A stretch of DNA of 60,000 bases from Cristatella mucedo (lineage: Eukaryota; Bryozoa; Phylactolaemata; Cristatellidae), in assembly GCA_009760855.2 (NCBI GenBank), contig WPIO01000044.1, forward strand, positions 312,001-372,000. Direction: 5' to 3'. The notes below the pieces were generated by a model that did no database searches, was not told the DNA's origin, and worked only from the letters and a program-made list of their open reading frames with translations. This document shows positions 23,301 through 33,459 of this stretch, in pieces. Made by a program: the position numbers and the translations under genes. Numbering within the stretch: the stretch's first letter is position 1; each line of letters opens with the position of its first letter.

Positions 23301-25623
23301 GTGTGCCGTCACGGCTCCCATACATATGTTGCGCCTCTAACTGGCCAGCACTGGCAAGGTCAATATCAAGTACCCCTTACACTGAAGCTACTTTCTTACT
23401 TAATTTCTTGATGCTAGTCATGCCACGAGCAGCAATTATAAAGATCATCATTATTATAAGTCGGCACTGCAAAGCATAACTGACAGGCAAACCTTCAGTT
23501 CAAAGAACACGTATGTACATACAAGTTACTCAACCTGGGAGTAGGGGAAAGGAAAGTTAATCAGTGAGTGATTCTGCCCAGTTCAACGTCCAAGTCTTTT
23601 AATGTACTATTTGCATTATGTCACTCAATGCATGGGGTAAGTAACTGTGGCCTGCACAGAGAAAAAACACCGGCTTACCGGAAGGTGAGGATCGGACCAG
23701 CTGCAGCAAAAATCTCACGTAGCTGTTCCTCTGTAGCTTCATACGGGATATTTCCGACTGAAGCGCAACATAAAAGAGGCGTAAATGATACATCAACGGT
23801 AAGTTTCAACCAACAATGTTGCCTAACAAATAAAAAAGACAAGACGATCGAAAACAAGCATTAGTAACTGTGCATGGGAGACAAGAACACATGGGAGACA
23901 AGAAATATATACAACAGCTATGGGAGTTTGGCACACACGCTGAGAACCCAAGCCACAGTCGATAGCCGAATTTTACCAAAAGCTACTATTAAACAACCAG
24001 ATAAACTAGACACCTGCATTCGATATAGAAAGTTCCACACGGTCACATTACTAACCTGCTCCCAAATACCCACAACGGCTTCATGGGAAGGTTGCATTTT
24101 ATAGGGGGGGGGGTCTCTGTGAGCCAAGTCCAACCAGATCGCATTTGTGCACGAACACATGATATTTGGACCACCGAGCACAGATGATACATTGAAAGTC
24201 TAGGAAAGAATAAGGAAAACTGAGCTAGTCAGCATTAATCTCGCATACTGTGTTATGGAGAAAGCAGCAGTCGGTCATGGCTGTTGATAGTGTGCTGTGC
24301 TCTAATCAGTAATGGTTGGTTAGTCACGATTTTGGCCTGACATGACCATTGAGTTGAAACATGCTCAGCATCATGCACCAACAGCTTGAAGAATTCTCTC
24401 AGACCTGGTGACATATCTACAAAATCTAGCAAATATTGTGGGGAAAATGTTAGCATCTGCTCGTATAAACACGGCTTTCAATGAATCGGATTGCTGGACT
24501 GCACTGTCAATCAGCAGATTCAGTGACCGTCTTGTGCTTGAAGTCGGCCAATCCAGGAAAACATGCAAGCAGGCACACACATACACACTTTATGGTCATA
24601 TAATTGACCAGCAGATACTGCTGTAGCATAATGGGACAACTGAAATTAATCGGATGGAAAGGCCTGGCTCCCAGGCGTGAATTAGTACATGGCCATAGAC
24701 AAGTGCTCCTAGAATGCGGGTTGGGGCGGCATACAGTAAGCAGGCTATCAATTTTTGACTCGACGTAAATCCGTAAACGACACAAATGCTCATGCTCCGC
24801 TGCTCTGCCATCATACGCCAAAAAATCCATCTACATATCATGAGCCTTTAGCCGCTCTAGCAGCGTTTACCTACTAGAACAGATTCGAGACGTCAGCATC
24901 AGCAAAGTGCCTATAAAGAGATTTAGTTCTCTGAAGGCGCTATAAAAATGTATTATTATCATTATTATTACCCGTCTAATATTAGCATAATAATAATAAT
25001 ACCTTTCATATAGCGCCTCAGAGAACTCAAGTCTCTTTCTAGGCACTTTACAGTAGCTGCAAAGGAAGCACGATCGAATGGCTCGTGGTAGCATGCTCCA
25101 TGACAACAAGCATACAATGGTTAGGGGTGACATGCACTGGGTCAGCATGCAAGTATGGTTAGTGGCAGCATGCACAGTGTCAGCACGCATAAGCACACAC
25201 AGGACGAATCACAGGGGCCCACTAAATGATGTGATAAACAGCATGCGTTTCTCTTACGCATGCTGTCGCTAAGCTGCACATTGAACCTATGGATTCACAC
25301 CTATAGCAATAGATTCTGGTATTTGACGCAAAGTTAGAAAGGAAATATTCTAAACTGCGCCAACTAGCTTTGCCGAATCCCGCAGCGCTGGAGAGAGTAT
25401 GCGCTCAAACCCAACGGGAGCTCAGGTGGTCGTCGGGGATACGTTCTGTAAAACTGAAACGAGTCACCGATCAAACACCACCATGCATGCAGACGCAAAT
25501 ATTTCCCTTAATTATTGTTCTGCGTGCTAAGTAGGGGATGTATATATACTTACTAAAAACGGAGCGCTGCTGACGCTCTCTCTCGGTAATGTACAACTGC
25601 TGTGCGCTGCTGACGGCCGCCAT
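17326..25623 (-). CDS. CSTF2: Cleavage stimulation factor subunit 2 (CstF-64)
   Basis: Seven coding exons in transcript order: 25554-25623 (ATG at 25621-25623), 23679-23757, 20467-20668, 18989-19216, 18598-18709, 17839-18263, 17326-17451 (stop TGA 17326-17328). They sum to 1242 nt, 413 residues, with every phase matching. An RRM spans about residues 20-98, with RNP2 VFIGNI (22-27) and RNP1 KGYGFIEY (61-68). The hinge (about 118-193) contains [15 protein letters not shown] and [19 protein letters not shown], the region that binds CstF-77 or symplekin in the family. A Pro/Gly/Met/Ala-rich segment fills exon 6. The last exon ([19 protein letters not shown]) is the conserved C-terminal helical bundle. 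CstF-64 binds GU-rich elements downstream of poly(A) sites in the nucleus. At 413 residues it is shorter than my recollection of vertebrate CSTF2 (about 577) and lacks the MEARA-type pentapeptide repeats. The 1.8 kb first intron holds microsatellite and LINE tails; intron 6 is largely a SINE. Transcription converges on AFG1L. Confidence 0.96.
17575..17740 (-). repeat. SINE1, near full length, in CSTF2 intron 6
   Basis: Reverse complement begins AGCCGTGATGGCACGCTGGG (A-box-like), has a B-box-like GGCTCGATTCC and ends in the typical tail (CTGTTTAATCAGCTAG). It fills nearly half of a 387-bp intron. Confidence 0.88.
17799..17811 (+). repeat. G13 run
   Basis: Thirteen G on the plus strand, so C13 in the CSTF2 transcript, about 27 bases inside intron 6 from its donor. 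Confidence 0.95.
18440..18590 (-). repeat. Polypurine/polypyrimidine simple repeat in CSTF2 intron 5
   Basis: Plus strand is almost pure A/G (GAGA with GCGATGAGAG units); the CSTF2 transcript therefore has a pyrimidine tract of about 150 bases beginning a few bases past the exon 5 donor (18597). Confidence 0.9.
18782..18823. repeat. 21-bp tandem duplication in CSTF2 intron 4
   Basis: CAGGCTCTCAGCAAAGCGC followed by two bases, present twice in tandem (18782 and 18803) with one difference. Confidence 0.9.
21352..21498 (-). repeat. SINE2 with expanded G run
   Basis: Tail ATTTGTATAGCGCTCCAAGA, B-box-like GGGCTCGAGCCC and head (GGACCAAATCAGCTCGGC on plus). A normally short G/C stretch is replaced by G15 (21452-21466). 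Confidence 0.88.
22705..23112 (-). repeat. LINE RT fragment in CSTF2 intron
   Basis: The reverse-strand frame reads [20 protein letters not shown], then [11 protein letters not shown] and LNDDKTNLL, which is the catalytic core of the L2-type RT. It ends about 30 bp short of a SINE1. Confidence 0.9.
23141..23316 (-). repeat. SINE1, full length
   Basis: Tail CTAGCTGATTTAACAGCCTC at left; perfect B box GGTTCGAATCC and head AGCCGTGACGGCACACTAGG on the reverse strand. The central region is slightly expanded (GCAATTGCATTGCAAGCGG). Confidence 0.92.
24886..24978 (+). repeat. LINE 3' tail
   Basis: AAAGTGCCTATAAAGAGATT to GGCGCTATAAAAATG and (ATT)n, plus strand. Faces the minus-strand LINE end that starts at about 24987. 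Confidence 0.8.
24987..25262 (-). repeat. LINE 3' UTR and last RT codons
   Basis: (ATA)n, tail, 3' UTR (GGTTAGGGGTGACATGCACT) and AGGACGAATCACAGGGGCCC, collinear with the copy at 30058. Lies in CSTF2 intron 1. Confidence 0.88.
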
Positions 25624-25629
25624 TTATGA

Positions 25630-25637
25630 CCGGAAGC
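25630..25637 (+). promoter_or_regulatory. ETS-like site beside the CSTF2 start
   Basis: CCGGAAGC lies 7 bp upstream of the CSTF2 ATG. GGAA-core ETS sites are common in TATA-less housekeeping promoters. One 8-mer match only. Confidence 0.25.
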
Positions 25638-25726
25638 AAGCAGTTGGGTCAAGGACGACGGTAATGTCAGGGTCGCACAAGTGGAACCGTCGTTCTGAGG
25701 AGCGCGTAGATAGATAGATAGATATC

Positions 25727-25891
25727 CCAGCTGATTAAACAGCCTCTTTTTGTATAGCGACAGAAGCGCCTTTACGGCTATCACCACCGCTTGCAGTGGC
25801 GATAAGGAATCGCCCACCGCAGGAATCGAACCCACGACCTCGGTAACGAGATCGTGAAAGCAATCGCCTTACCTAGTGTGCCATCACGGCT
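25727..25891 (-). repeat. SINE1, full length, upstream of CSTF2
   Basis: Tail CAGCTGATTAAACAGCCTC; reverse strand shows head AGCCGTGATGGCACACTAGG and perfect B box GGTTCGATTCC. It begins about 105 bp upstream of the CSTF2 start codon, so may touch its promoter or 5' UTR. A GATA run (25706-25724) abuts the tail. Confidence 0.92.
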
Positions 25892-26371
25892 TTTTTGACG
25901 TATCAACAAGTATTTGGGCATAATTTCCTTTTTGTGAGCCTATATCAGATCTCATATCAGTATATCAGTATAGTGAGCTTCCAATTTATAATGTGTAATT
26001 CTTATAATCTACTATCAGTGCTTTACCCATTTACTGTTTTACCCATTCACCAGAGCAGGATTAATGAATGGTCCAGTCGCTATCTTGCATCGAGTTTCCG
26101 TAGAGGCACACGCGCTGTGTAGTGTAGGATCGGTGCCGTCATGGAAATCCGGTCAGAGATTTTCAGGTTTTTCATGGTTCTCCGAGAAGCGTTGTAGTTT
26201 GACGTAGCAGGCACTTCGTCGTTTCGCAGTGTCATCGACCACAGACAGCTCTGCGTCTTACTATGTGTGTCAGAACCTAACGCGAACATCTGCCCCTAGC
26301 CACTACCACATATTCAGCCTAGCATACTGCTGATCACTGCCGCCCTGCTTTGGATCAGGTTGCTCACCATT

Positions 26372-26985
26372 GATGACCGAGGTCGTGGGCTCGAGTCCTG
26401 CAGCATATTCTCGCCGACCTGCACTGGCTACCAGTAAAGAAACGGATCGATTTCAAAGTTTTATCGCTCACTTTTAGGTCACTCCATTCTTTGGCTCCAG
26501 CCTATCTCTCATATCTACTCCCCCACCAGGCCAAGCATCGTACCACCCACTTTTCGGAATCCAACAGTTTACCAATATTTCGTACAAACCTCAAATCCTT
26601 TGTGGAGACCGTGCATTTAGTTCGTATGCTCCCAAAGCCTGGAATTCCCTCTCGACTTGCGTCAGAACATCCCCTGACTTGACCACATTTAAAAAGAACT
26701 TAAAAACACCTATTTAGGACAGCATTTAGTGGGTCCCTGTGATTCGTCCTTGATGTGCTTATGCGTGCTGACACTGTGCATGCTGCCACTAACCACATTT
26801 GCATGCTTACTGTGTGCATGTCACCCCTAACCACGTTGTTCATGATTTTTTTATCAAGCATGATATTACTCACGATTCAATCGCGTTTCTCTTTGCAGCA
26901 AATGTAAAGCGCCTAGGAAGATATTGAGTTCTCTGAGGGCTCTTTATCAAGTGCATTATTATTATTACTATTGTTATTATTATGC
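26372..26985 (+). repeat. SINE2 body joined to LINE 3' end
   Basis: 26372-26402 reads GACCGAGGTCGTGGGCTCGA, a SINE2 B-box region; from about 26403 LINE RT C-terminus follows (CTCGCCGACCTGCACTGGCT), then 3' UTR, stem-loop tail and (ATT)n. Intergenic, upstream of CSTF2. Confidence 0.8.
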
Positions 26986-27059
26986 AAAGCGCCTGGGTGG
27001 AGAATAAGGTCCCTTGGGGGCTGTACACATTAATTATATTTATCTTTACACAGTTTTCT

Positions 27060-28285
27060 CAACGAACCTCGTGAGACTCTGGTGCTCAGCTGCCTTCACT
27101 TGCTTCCTGCGTCACCAATCATTAAAAAGCCGATCCTAGAGCATGGACACCAAAGTAGCACTCAAGTTTCCCGCGATTCCTATCAAAAACACACGAACGA
27201 AATCTTTCTAGCAAGTTCAAACCCGGACTTACACAATTGACCACCAGATCCTCTCGGAGTACGAGAGACCCGACTATGTATCGGCTGCCTGTGTTAAACT
27301 GGGTTAGGTCCTACCTCAGGCAGAGATGTCGAAATCTTATATGCAAATGGCTGTCCGCGGGAGCCTTTAATGTTTCGGGCAACTCTGGGTTCGGTCTTTA
27401 GCCCTCCTTCTTTTCGCTATCTGCACTCTCCCTCAGGCCGATGCCATCGCCACACGCGACCACGACTTTCATTATACTCCGACGATAGTCAACTATACCT
27501 AGCCTTCGACCTTTCGATGACTCGTTGCCTCCACTCACAAGTCGGCGTACTTTCAGCTGAGGAACATGACCAAAATCTGAGCAGCTTAGACAAGACTAGA
27601 ACCACCTAGCTAGTTCACACGTTTCTGACGTCCTTTCGAGATTACTGCAATACCATTTATTCAGGGCAGGGCGGGTGGCTTGTACCCTTAATCGGCTGAG
27701 ACTGGTACAATACTCGTCTCGTCTGGTCTGTCGTCAGCGGCACAGTTGCCACATCCCATCACTTCTGTTTTAGCCTTACAGGCTCCCTAGCAAGCATCAA
27801 GTCGACTTCAAGATCCTCTCTTTGACGTACCGGTGGCTTCACGTACTTGAACCTTGAACCTATTTCACCTTCTTGCTCCTCAAGCGTGCTCTTGAACCAC
27901 CAGCTCTCCAACTCTCCAGCTCTTGAACCACCAGCTCTTCCGCCTCCAGTCGCTCCACGGCTTCATGCACTGAGGTAAAATCTTTTCTTTTGATCGGGCC
28001 TTCAGTTCCTCTTTAGGAAAAGTCTGGAGCTGGAGTCTTTTATCACCTACATTGACTTTGCACTATTTAAGTCTCAAAAACCACAAGGCTAAGCATAGTA
28101 CCGCCCGCTTTTCTGAATATAATCGCTTAGCTGCACCTCTTACGAAGTGTTAAACCTTTGGAGATCGAGCCTTTAGTTCGTATGCTCCCAAAGCCTGAAA
28201 CTCACTTCCGACTGGCACAGCGACACCCCCTGCCTTGACAATATTTAGAAATAAGCTAAAATGCATCTATCTATCCCTATACCTG
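27060..28285 (+). mobile_element. Degraded LINE of a second L2-like family
   Basis: Broken frames read GSVFSPPSFRYLHSP and LSLYSDDSQLYLAFDL, a decayed version of the QGSVLGPLLF...YADDTQLY core; the C-terminal part follows (TTAGTTCGTATGCTCCCAAA). More diverged from the main family than the other copies. Many stops and frameshifts. Confidence 0.75.
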
Positions 28286-28429
28286 GATGAGGCTAACATG
28301 ATAAAACAAATTCGGTAAAGGGGCACGGGCATGTGACCTACAGACAGGCGTGGTCACACACTTCAAATAAATTGCAGATTCCTAGCAGGCAGTTGTTGCT
28401 GATAAACCTGGGATGGTCGCTTGTCCTCA

Positions 28430-28785
28430 TTTCGATAACTACAGCATGTAGTAGGTTCATGCGATTCGTTCTTTGTTTGCTTATACGTGCTGACGCTGTA
28501 AGTGCTGTCGCTAACCATATTTGCATGCTGATCCTGTGCGTGCCACCTCTTGCCATGTAATGCTTGTTGTTATTGAACATGCTGCCACTAACCATTCGAC
28601 CATGCTTCCTTCTCCCAAGGCGTTTTGCAAATGTATAATAATTATTATTATTATGAAGTGTGCATCTGTTCCATCCTTGTCTTTTTGTTCCTACGTGCTT
28701 TTCGTGCTTACCTGTAAAGCTCCCAGATAAAGATTAGGTTCTCTTAGGGACAAGCGATCTAGTAATGTTATTATTGATATTACAC
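28430..28785 (+). repeat. LINE 3' UTR and tail pieces
   Basis: 28430-28655 matches the 3' UTR of the main LINE (TTTGCATGCTGATCCTGTGC, ACCATTCGACCATGCTTCC) ending in (ATT)n; 28668-28785 is a second diverged tail (AGATAAAGATTAGGTTCTCT). Confidence 0.7.
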
Positions 28786-29129
28786 AAACGTTCTATTAGT
28801 GCTATCATTTTTGTTAAGCCAGCATTCGTTTTAAGGTCGTTATACATTGGCAACAGTGCTGACTCTGCAGAATAATGAGCTCTTTAAGATGACCAGAACT
28901 TATTAGTAATAATAATAATTTGTTTGTGCAGCTTCCTTAGTTAAACAAACATCGATCCAAGCTTTGTTTAACTCCTACAAGAAGGAAATACTCAAGGTTT
29001 ACTGACATGCAGGGATCAAGGCTCCTTGGTAGTAGGACACTGAATAGTGGCAAGAACTTTTCATGTAGAAAGAAGCATACAAAGCACACAGGATCAAAAT
29101 AAATCAAACTTACTGGCGTGCAGGGAAAG

Positions 29130-29500
29130 CTCAGTGGAACAGAAGCGTCTTTAAAGTTAACGTACCTGTTGACAAAAGCCAGTTCCAGATTTTCGGTGCA
29201 TAGGAGCTGAAGGCCCCATCACAAAAAGATTTACTTTAGTGCAAGAAGCCACGAGACGACTGGGCAATAATATCGAATAAGTAGGCTGGTGCAAGCGAGT
29301 GAAGCACCTGCAGACCAACGAGAGAATCTTGAACTCGATTTGATGCTCGATAGGGAGCCAGTGACTCAACTCTCAAACAGAAGCAATGGAACGTGGCATC
29401 TATGCCGCTGACGACAGACCAAACGAGTGGTATTTTCACCAGTTGCAGCCGATTAAGGCCACAAGCCGTGAGCCCCGAATAAAGAGAATTTGAGTAATAC
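29130..29500 (-). repeat. LINE RT C-terminal fragment, second family
   Basis: Reverse-strand frames read HWLPIEHQIEFKILSLVCR and SLAPAYLFDIIAQSSRG, the family-B counterpart of [19 protein letters not shown] and [11 protein letters not shown] in the main LINE. Frameshifted. Confidence 0.8.
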
Positions 29501-29505
29501 AAATG

Positions 29506-29625
29506 TTAGCTGAGTTAACACTGTCATCTGTATAGCGGCAGAAGAGCCTTATAGGTTATCACCACCGCTTGCAGTTGGCGATAAAGTATCTCCCACTGCA
29601 GGATTCGAACCCATGGCCTCGATCA
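29506..29625 (-). repeat. SINE1, head missing
   Basis: TTAGCTGAGTTAACACTGTC tail and perfect B box (GGTTCGAATCC on the reverse strand); ends against a LINE RT fragment. Confidence 0.85.
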
Positions 29626-29629
29626 TGAA

Positions 29630-29810
29630 GAGGAAGCCCCGTACATCCTGGGCGTTTGCCCTCAAGAATCTTGTCACGATGCCCACAAATGCGTAAACTA
29701 GTTTGCCTAACGTACTCTTGTCTAAGCAGGTTCTGATTTTGGGTGTTTTTTCCAAGCTGAAAGTAGGCCGACTAGACAGTGAGGGCCATACGTTCATCCA
29801 GTGACAAGTC
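29630..29810 (-). repeat. LINE RT fragment
   Basis: The reverse frame reads KTPKIRTCLDKSTLGKLVYA, matching [19 protein letters not shown] of the main family. Confidence 0.75.
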
Positions 29811-29811
29811 C

Positions 29812-29892
29812 CTTTGCAGCAAATGTAAAGCGCCTAGAAAGAGATTAAGTTCTGTGAGGGCGCTTTATCAAGTGTATTATTATTATTATTAT
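29812..29892 (+). repeat. LINE 3' tail
   Basis: TTTGCAGCAAATGTAAAGCG, stem-loop and (ATT)n on the plus strand. Confidence 0.9.
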
Positions 29893-30004
29893 GGTACCGG
29901 GTGCCCAGGATATGGGTAGGTAGACTTGCTAGGTTTGACGTTTTGATATAAGTCCTAAGTCTCCCACTTCTCTACCACCGGGTCTTCGCCCAGCAGGTGC
30001 TCGC

Positions 30005-30057
30005 TATATATATATACACACACATATATATACATATATATATACATATATATATAA
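30005..30057. repeat. (TA)n/(CA)n microsatellite at LINE 3' end
   Basis: Interrupted TA/CA alternation running straight into the LINE's (ATA)n end; the other end of the LINE also meets (TA)n. Confidence 0.95.
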
Positions 30058-30287
30058 TAATAATAATAATATTGCACTTGATAAAGCGCCCTCAGAGAAC
30101 TTAATCTCTTTCTAGGCGCTTTACATTTGCTGCAAAGTGATACGCAATAGAATAGTAAGTAAAATCATGCTTGAAAAACAAACAAAATGAATAACATGGT
30201 TAGGGGTTACATGCACTGGGTCAGCATGCAAATGTGGTTAGTGGCAGCATGAACAGTGTCAGCACGCATAAGCACATCGAGGACGAA

Positions 30288-31733
30288 TCACAAGGACCCA
30301 CTAAATGCTGTCCTAAATAGGTATGTTTTTAAGTTTCTTTTAAATGTGGTCAGGTCAGGGGATGTTCTGATGCAGGTCGGGAGGGAGTTCCAGGCTGTGG
30401 GAGCATACGAGCTAAATGCACGGTCTCCAAAGGATTTAAGGTTTGTACGAGGTATTTCTAGACTGTTGGATTCCGAAAAGCGAGTGGTACGATGCTTTGC
30501 CTGGTGGGGTAGTATATCAGAAAGATAGGCTGGAGCCATAGAATGAAGAGACCTAAAAGTGAGCGACAAAACCTTGAAGTCAATCCGTTGCTTGACTGGT
30601 AACCAGTGCAGGTCGGCGAGAAGTGGAGTAATGTGGCAACTGCGACGCTCACGACAGACAAGCCTAGCTGCAGAGTTTTGCACCAGCTGCAATCGCCTGA
30701 TCGCACATGCTGGTAGGCCAGTAAGCAGTGAGTTGCAGAAGTCGAGACGAGATGTCACGAATGCATGGACCAACTTGGACGTGGTATCCTTATCTAAACA
30801 AGCCCTAATTTTAGCAATGTCATGAAGCTGAAAATAGGCTGATTTGACTGTGGAGCTGATGTGGTCGTCTAACGAGAGGTCGCTTTGGAATATGACACCT
30901 AGATTTCGAGCTGATGCAACTGGAGATATGCTGGCAGAGCCAATTTTGAAAGTCAGCCTTTCCAATTTCTGAATAACACTACGTTTTCCCATAACTAGTA
31001 AGTTAGTTTTATCATCGTTTAGTTTTAGAAAATTTGCTGCCATCCATGATCGGATGTCATCAATGCATGCAGCAAGTGAGTTGAGAGAATTTGAGGTGCT
31101 CGAAGGCTGGGAGGGATTAAAGCAAAGGTACAACTGAGTGTCATCCGCATAGAAGTGAAAGCCTAGATTGTGCTTGGCAATCACATCAGCGAGAGGGAGA
31201 GTATAAACGGTGAAAAGGACCGGACCTAGCACAGAGCCCTGAGGTACTCCATATTTTAGAGGTACTTCAGATGATCTTTGTCCATTCACGTCAACACTCT
31301 GGAGTCTCCCACTGAGATAGGACCTGAACCACTGCAGAGCAGTGCCAGTGATGCCCAGGCGAGATGAGAGGCGCTCTAGAAGTACTTTGTGATCGATGGT
31401 ATCAAAAGCTGCCGAAAGATCGAGCAAAACAAGAAGAGACACTCTACCCATGTCTGCATTCCTAAGTAGGTCGTTGTATACCCGAAGCAATGCTGACTCT
31501 GTGGAGTGATTAGCTCTAAAGCCAGACTGGAACTTACTAGCAAGGTGTGAGGTTTCGATATACGAGTTCAGCTGGTCTGCCACGACCCGTTCCAGTGTCT
31601 TTGATAGGAATGGTAGAAGGGAGACTGGGCGGTAGTTGCTTAAGTTCTCTTGGTCTAGTGTAGCTTTCTTGAGAAGTGGCCTGACTACAGCTTTTTTGAA
31701 AGGTGCTGGGACCTGACCTGAGGCTAATGACAT
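30288..31733 (-). pseudogene. LINE reverse transcriptase half of ORF2
   Basis: 481 codons from an ATG at 31731-31733, one base past the endonuclease stop, to TGA at 30288-30290. RT motifs in order: [61 protein letters not shown] (catalytic DD) and [12 protein letters not shown]. Beyond the [22 protein letters not shown] and [20 protein letters not shown]. No stop lies inside it, so this half is intact. The ATG is internal to the ancestral protein. Confidence 0.9.
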
Positions 31734-31734
31734 A

Positions 31735-33455
31735 TTAATGATGTTGGTTTATGCATGGCAGCAGCAGATCAATGCAACGTAGGAGCAGGACAGTGGGAAT
31801 AGGGTCCAGTGGACTTGTTGTCTTCTTTGATTGAGATACGAGCTTTAGGACTACATCACTAGCGACCTGTTTAAATGCAGACATTGAGGCGCAGCCAGGA
31901 ACCGAGGAACAGCATTCTAGTGGGAAGGTTGTCATCGCAGGGATGGATTCCCTGATTTTGTCTATCTTCTGCACAAAGAATCGAGAGAAGCGATCGGCTA
32001 GATCATCACAAGGATCATCAGGTAAGGAGCTAACCTGGGAACGGTTGAGGAGATGGTTTATTGTCGACATCAGCATTTTTGGATTGTGCATCTGTGATTC
32101 AACAATGTTTCTATAGAAGCTAGACTTAGCCTTTGCTAGGATCGATTGGTACGACCTACAGTAGTCTTCATATGCCTGTCGATGGACAGTTAGTCCGGAT
32201 CTTTTGTATGCCTTTTCAAGCTTTCGTTTAGTAGACTTGGCTAGTTTAATGTCTGTGGTAAACCATAGGCCGTCTGGGCAGGGGCGCACAGTGCGCTTTG
32301 TCAAAGGTGCAAACTCGTCGAGCGTGTCAGCTAGTGTCGTGTTGTAGCAATCTACCAGTGATGACAGATCGGAGGGAGGACTGAGCAGCAAAGGTGAAGC
32401 AGATATGCTCGCACGGACAGCATCGATGTCAAGGGTCTTGAGGTTTCGCGATTCACAGGTTATTTTAGAGGAGAATGTGGGCACACACTGTAGATTGAAT
32501 GAGATCTGCATGTGGTCAGATAAGCAGGATTTGGTGATAACTGGTGATGACAAAGTGCAGTTATATGAGAAAATTTGGTCGAGTGTGTGACCCTTGATGT
32601 GGGTAGGGCCATGCACATGAGTCACAAGAGATAATGAGTCTGTCAATGTACGAAATTCGGTGCTGAAAGCGTCAGATAAGTTATCAAAGTGAACGTTGAA
32701 ATCACCCATAACGAGGAAGGATCGATTTCTTGCACACAGAATCGAAATGAGATCGGAGAAATCTGAGATAAAGGAGGCTTTGGTACCTGGTGGGCGATAG
32801 ACTACTGCCACTATCGGTAGCTTGTTTTCGGGTGAGACCAGGACAATTGATTCAAAAGACTGCTTCGAGGGTACCGCAAATGGCTTGAAGTTGAATTTCG
32901 AGCGCACGATCATAGCAACTCCACCTCCAGTTTTGATTGATCTAGGGGTGTGAAAGAACGTGAAACCAGATGGAGTAGCGTCTTTAATTGTCGGGCAGTT
33001 TATCGATTTCAGCCAAGTTTCAGTTAGGGCGAGCAGGTCGATACCATTTTCAGAAATAAGGTCGTTTATTACTAGAGGTTTATTGCACATTGAGCGAGGA
33101 TTCCAAAGGCAAGCGTTAAGTCTGGCCGATTGGGTTACAACAGGCCTGATGACCACTAAGTTTGAGAGATTTACAGTGACGCATGCGGGGGGGGGGGGGG
33201 GGGAGCGTGCTAAGCGGTTCGAGACAATGCTAGGAATACCAAACGAGCAGAGTCTAAGCTGGCGGTTCCGGCCACCGCGGCGGCTACGGGGTGCTTTCCT
33301 TTTGTTAATGCATAGTTCATGAATCTTAGCAACAATATTAATATCTAGGAATGCATTTGATATACGATGACGAAGCGATAGCAGCTGCTGACGACCATAA
33401 CTAACAAGTAGGTTACTAGCCGCCGGCGTAGCTAATGCAGCCGCCGGCGTGGGAG
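31735..33455 (-). pseudogene. LINE endonuclease half of ORF2
   Basis: Open frame to TAA at 31735-31737. An apurinic-type endonuclease domain spans about 33070-32450: ALTETWL (catalytic Glu), VVYRPPG, VMGDFNVHFD (Asp/Asn) and SCLSDHMQ (terminal SDH). A linker leads toward the RT. Coding is uninterrupted from about 33455, so the usual ATG/GTG-based start near 33156 is not the true N-terminus. It ends INQHH where related copies continue into the RT, so it was originally the front half of one protein. Confidence 0.88.
33187..33203 (+). repeat. G17 run inside the LINE coding frame
   Basis: Seventeen G on plus (C17 on the LINE strand). The frame upstream (...RLARS) and downstream (ACVTVNLSN) is the same, because 17 C complete TCC and five CCC codons. 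Confidence 0.95.
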
Positions 33456-33457
33456 AC

Positions 33458-33459
<2 letters not shown>

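Larger units (their letters stand above)
30058..33456 (-). mobile_element. Nearly full-length L2/CR1-like LINE, one frameshift
   Basis: Runs from (TA)n at 33460 to its (ATT)n end at 30058. An Arg-rich N-terminal part is open from about 33455 (VSYGRQQLLSLRHR, RKAPRSRRGGRNRQ) and passes in frame through a C17 run read as prolines. The endonuclease follows (LTETWL, GDFNVHFD, SDH), then the RT ([42 protein letters not shown]) and a conserved C-terminal region. The two halves are in different frames, changing at about 31735-31745. The 3' UTR (about 200 bp) ends in the stem-loop tail. No separate ORF1 is visible and a start codon was not found, so the 5' end is probably truncated at the TA tract. 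It lies between CSTF2 and GTF3C5. Confidence 0.95.

Noticed and set aside
25780-25891. tRNA gene at a perfect B box (also at 23240, 52618 and 29602)
   Set aside because: The A-box and B-box parts sit in a dispersed repeat with a common unrelated 3' body and tail; no complete cloverleaf was found, so these are SINE heads.
31733-31735. Separate LINE ORF1 and ORF2 proteins
   Set aside because: The upstream frame is the endonuclease that normally belongs to the same protein as the RT, so it is not an ORF1 product.
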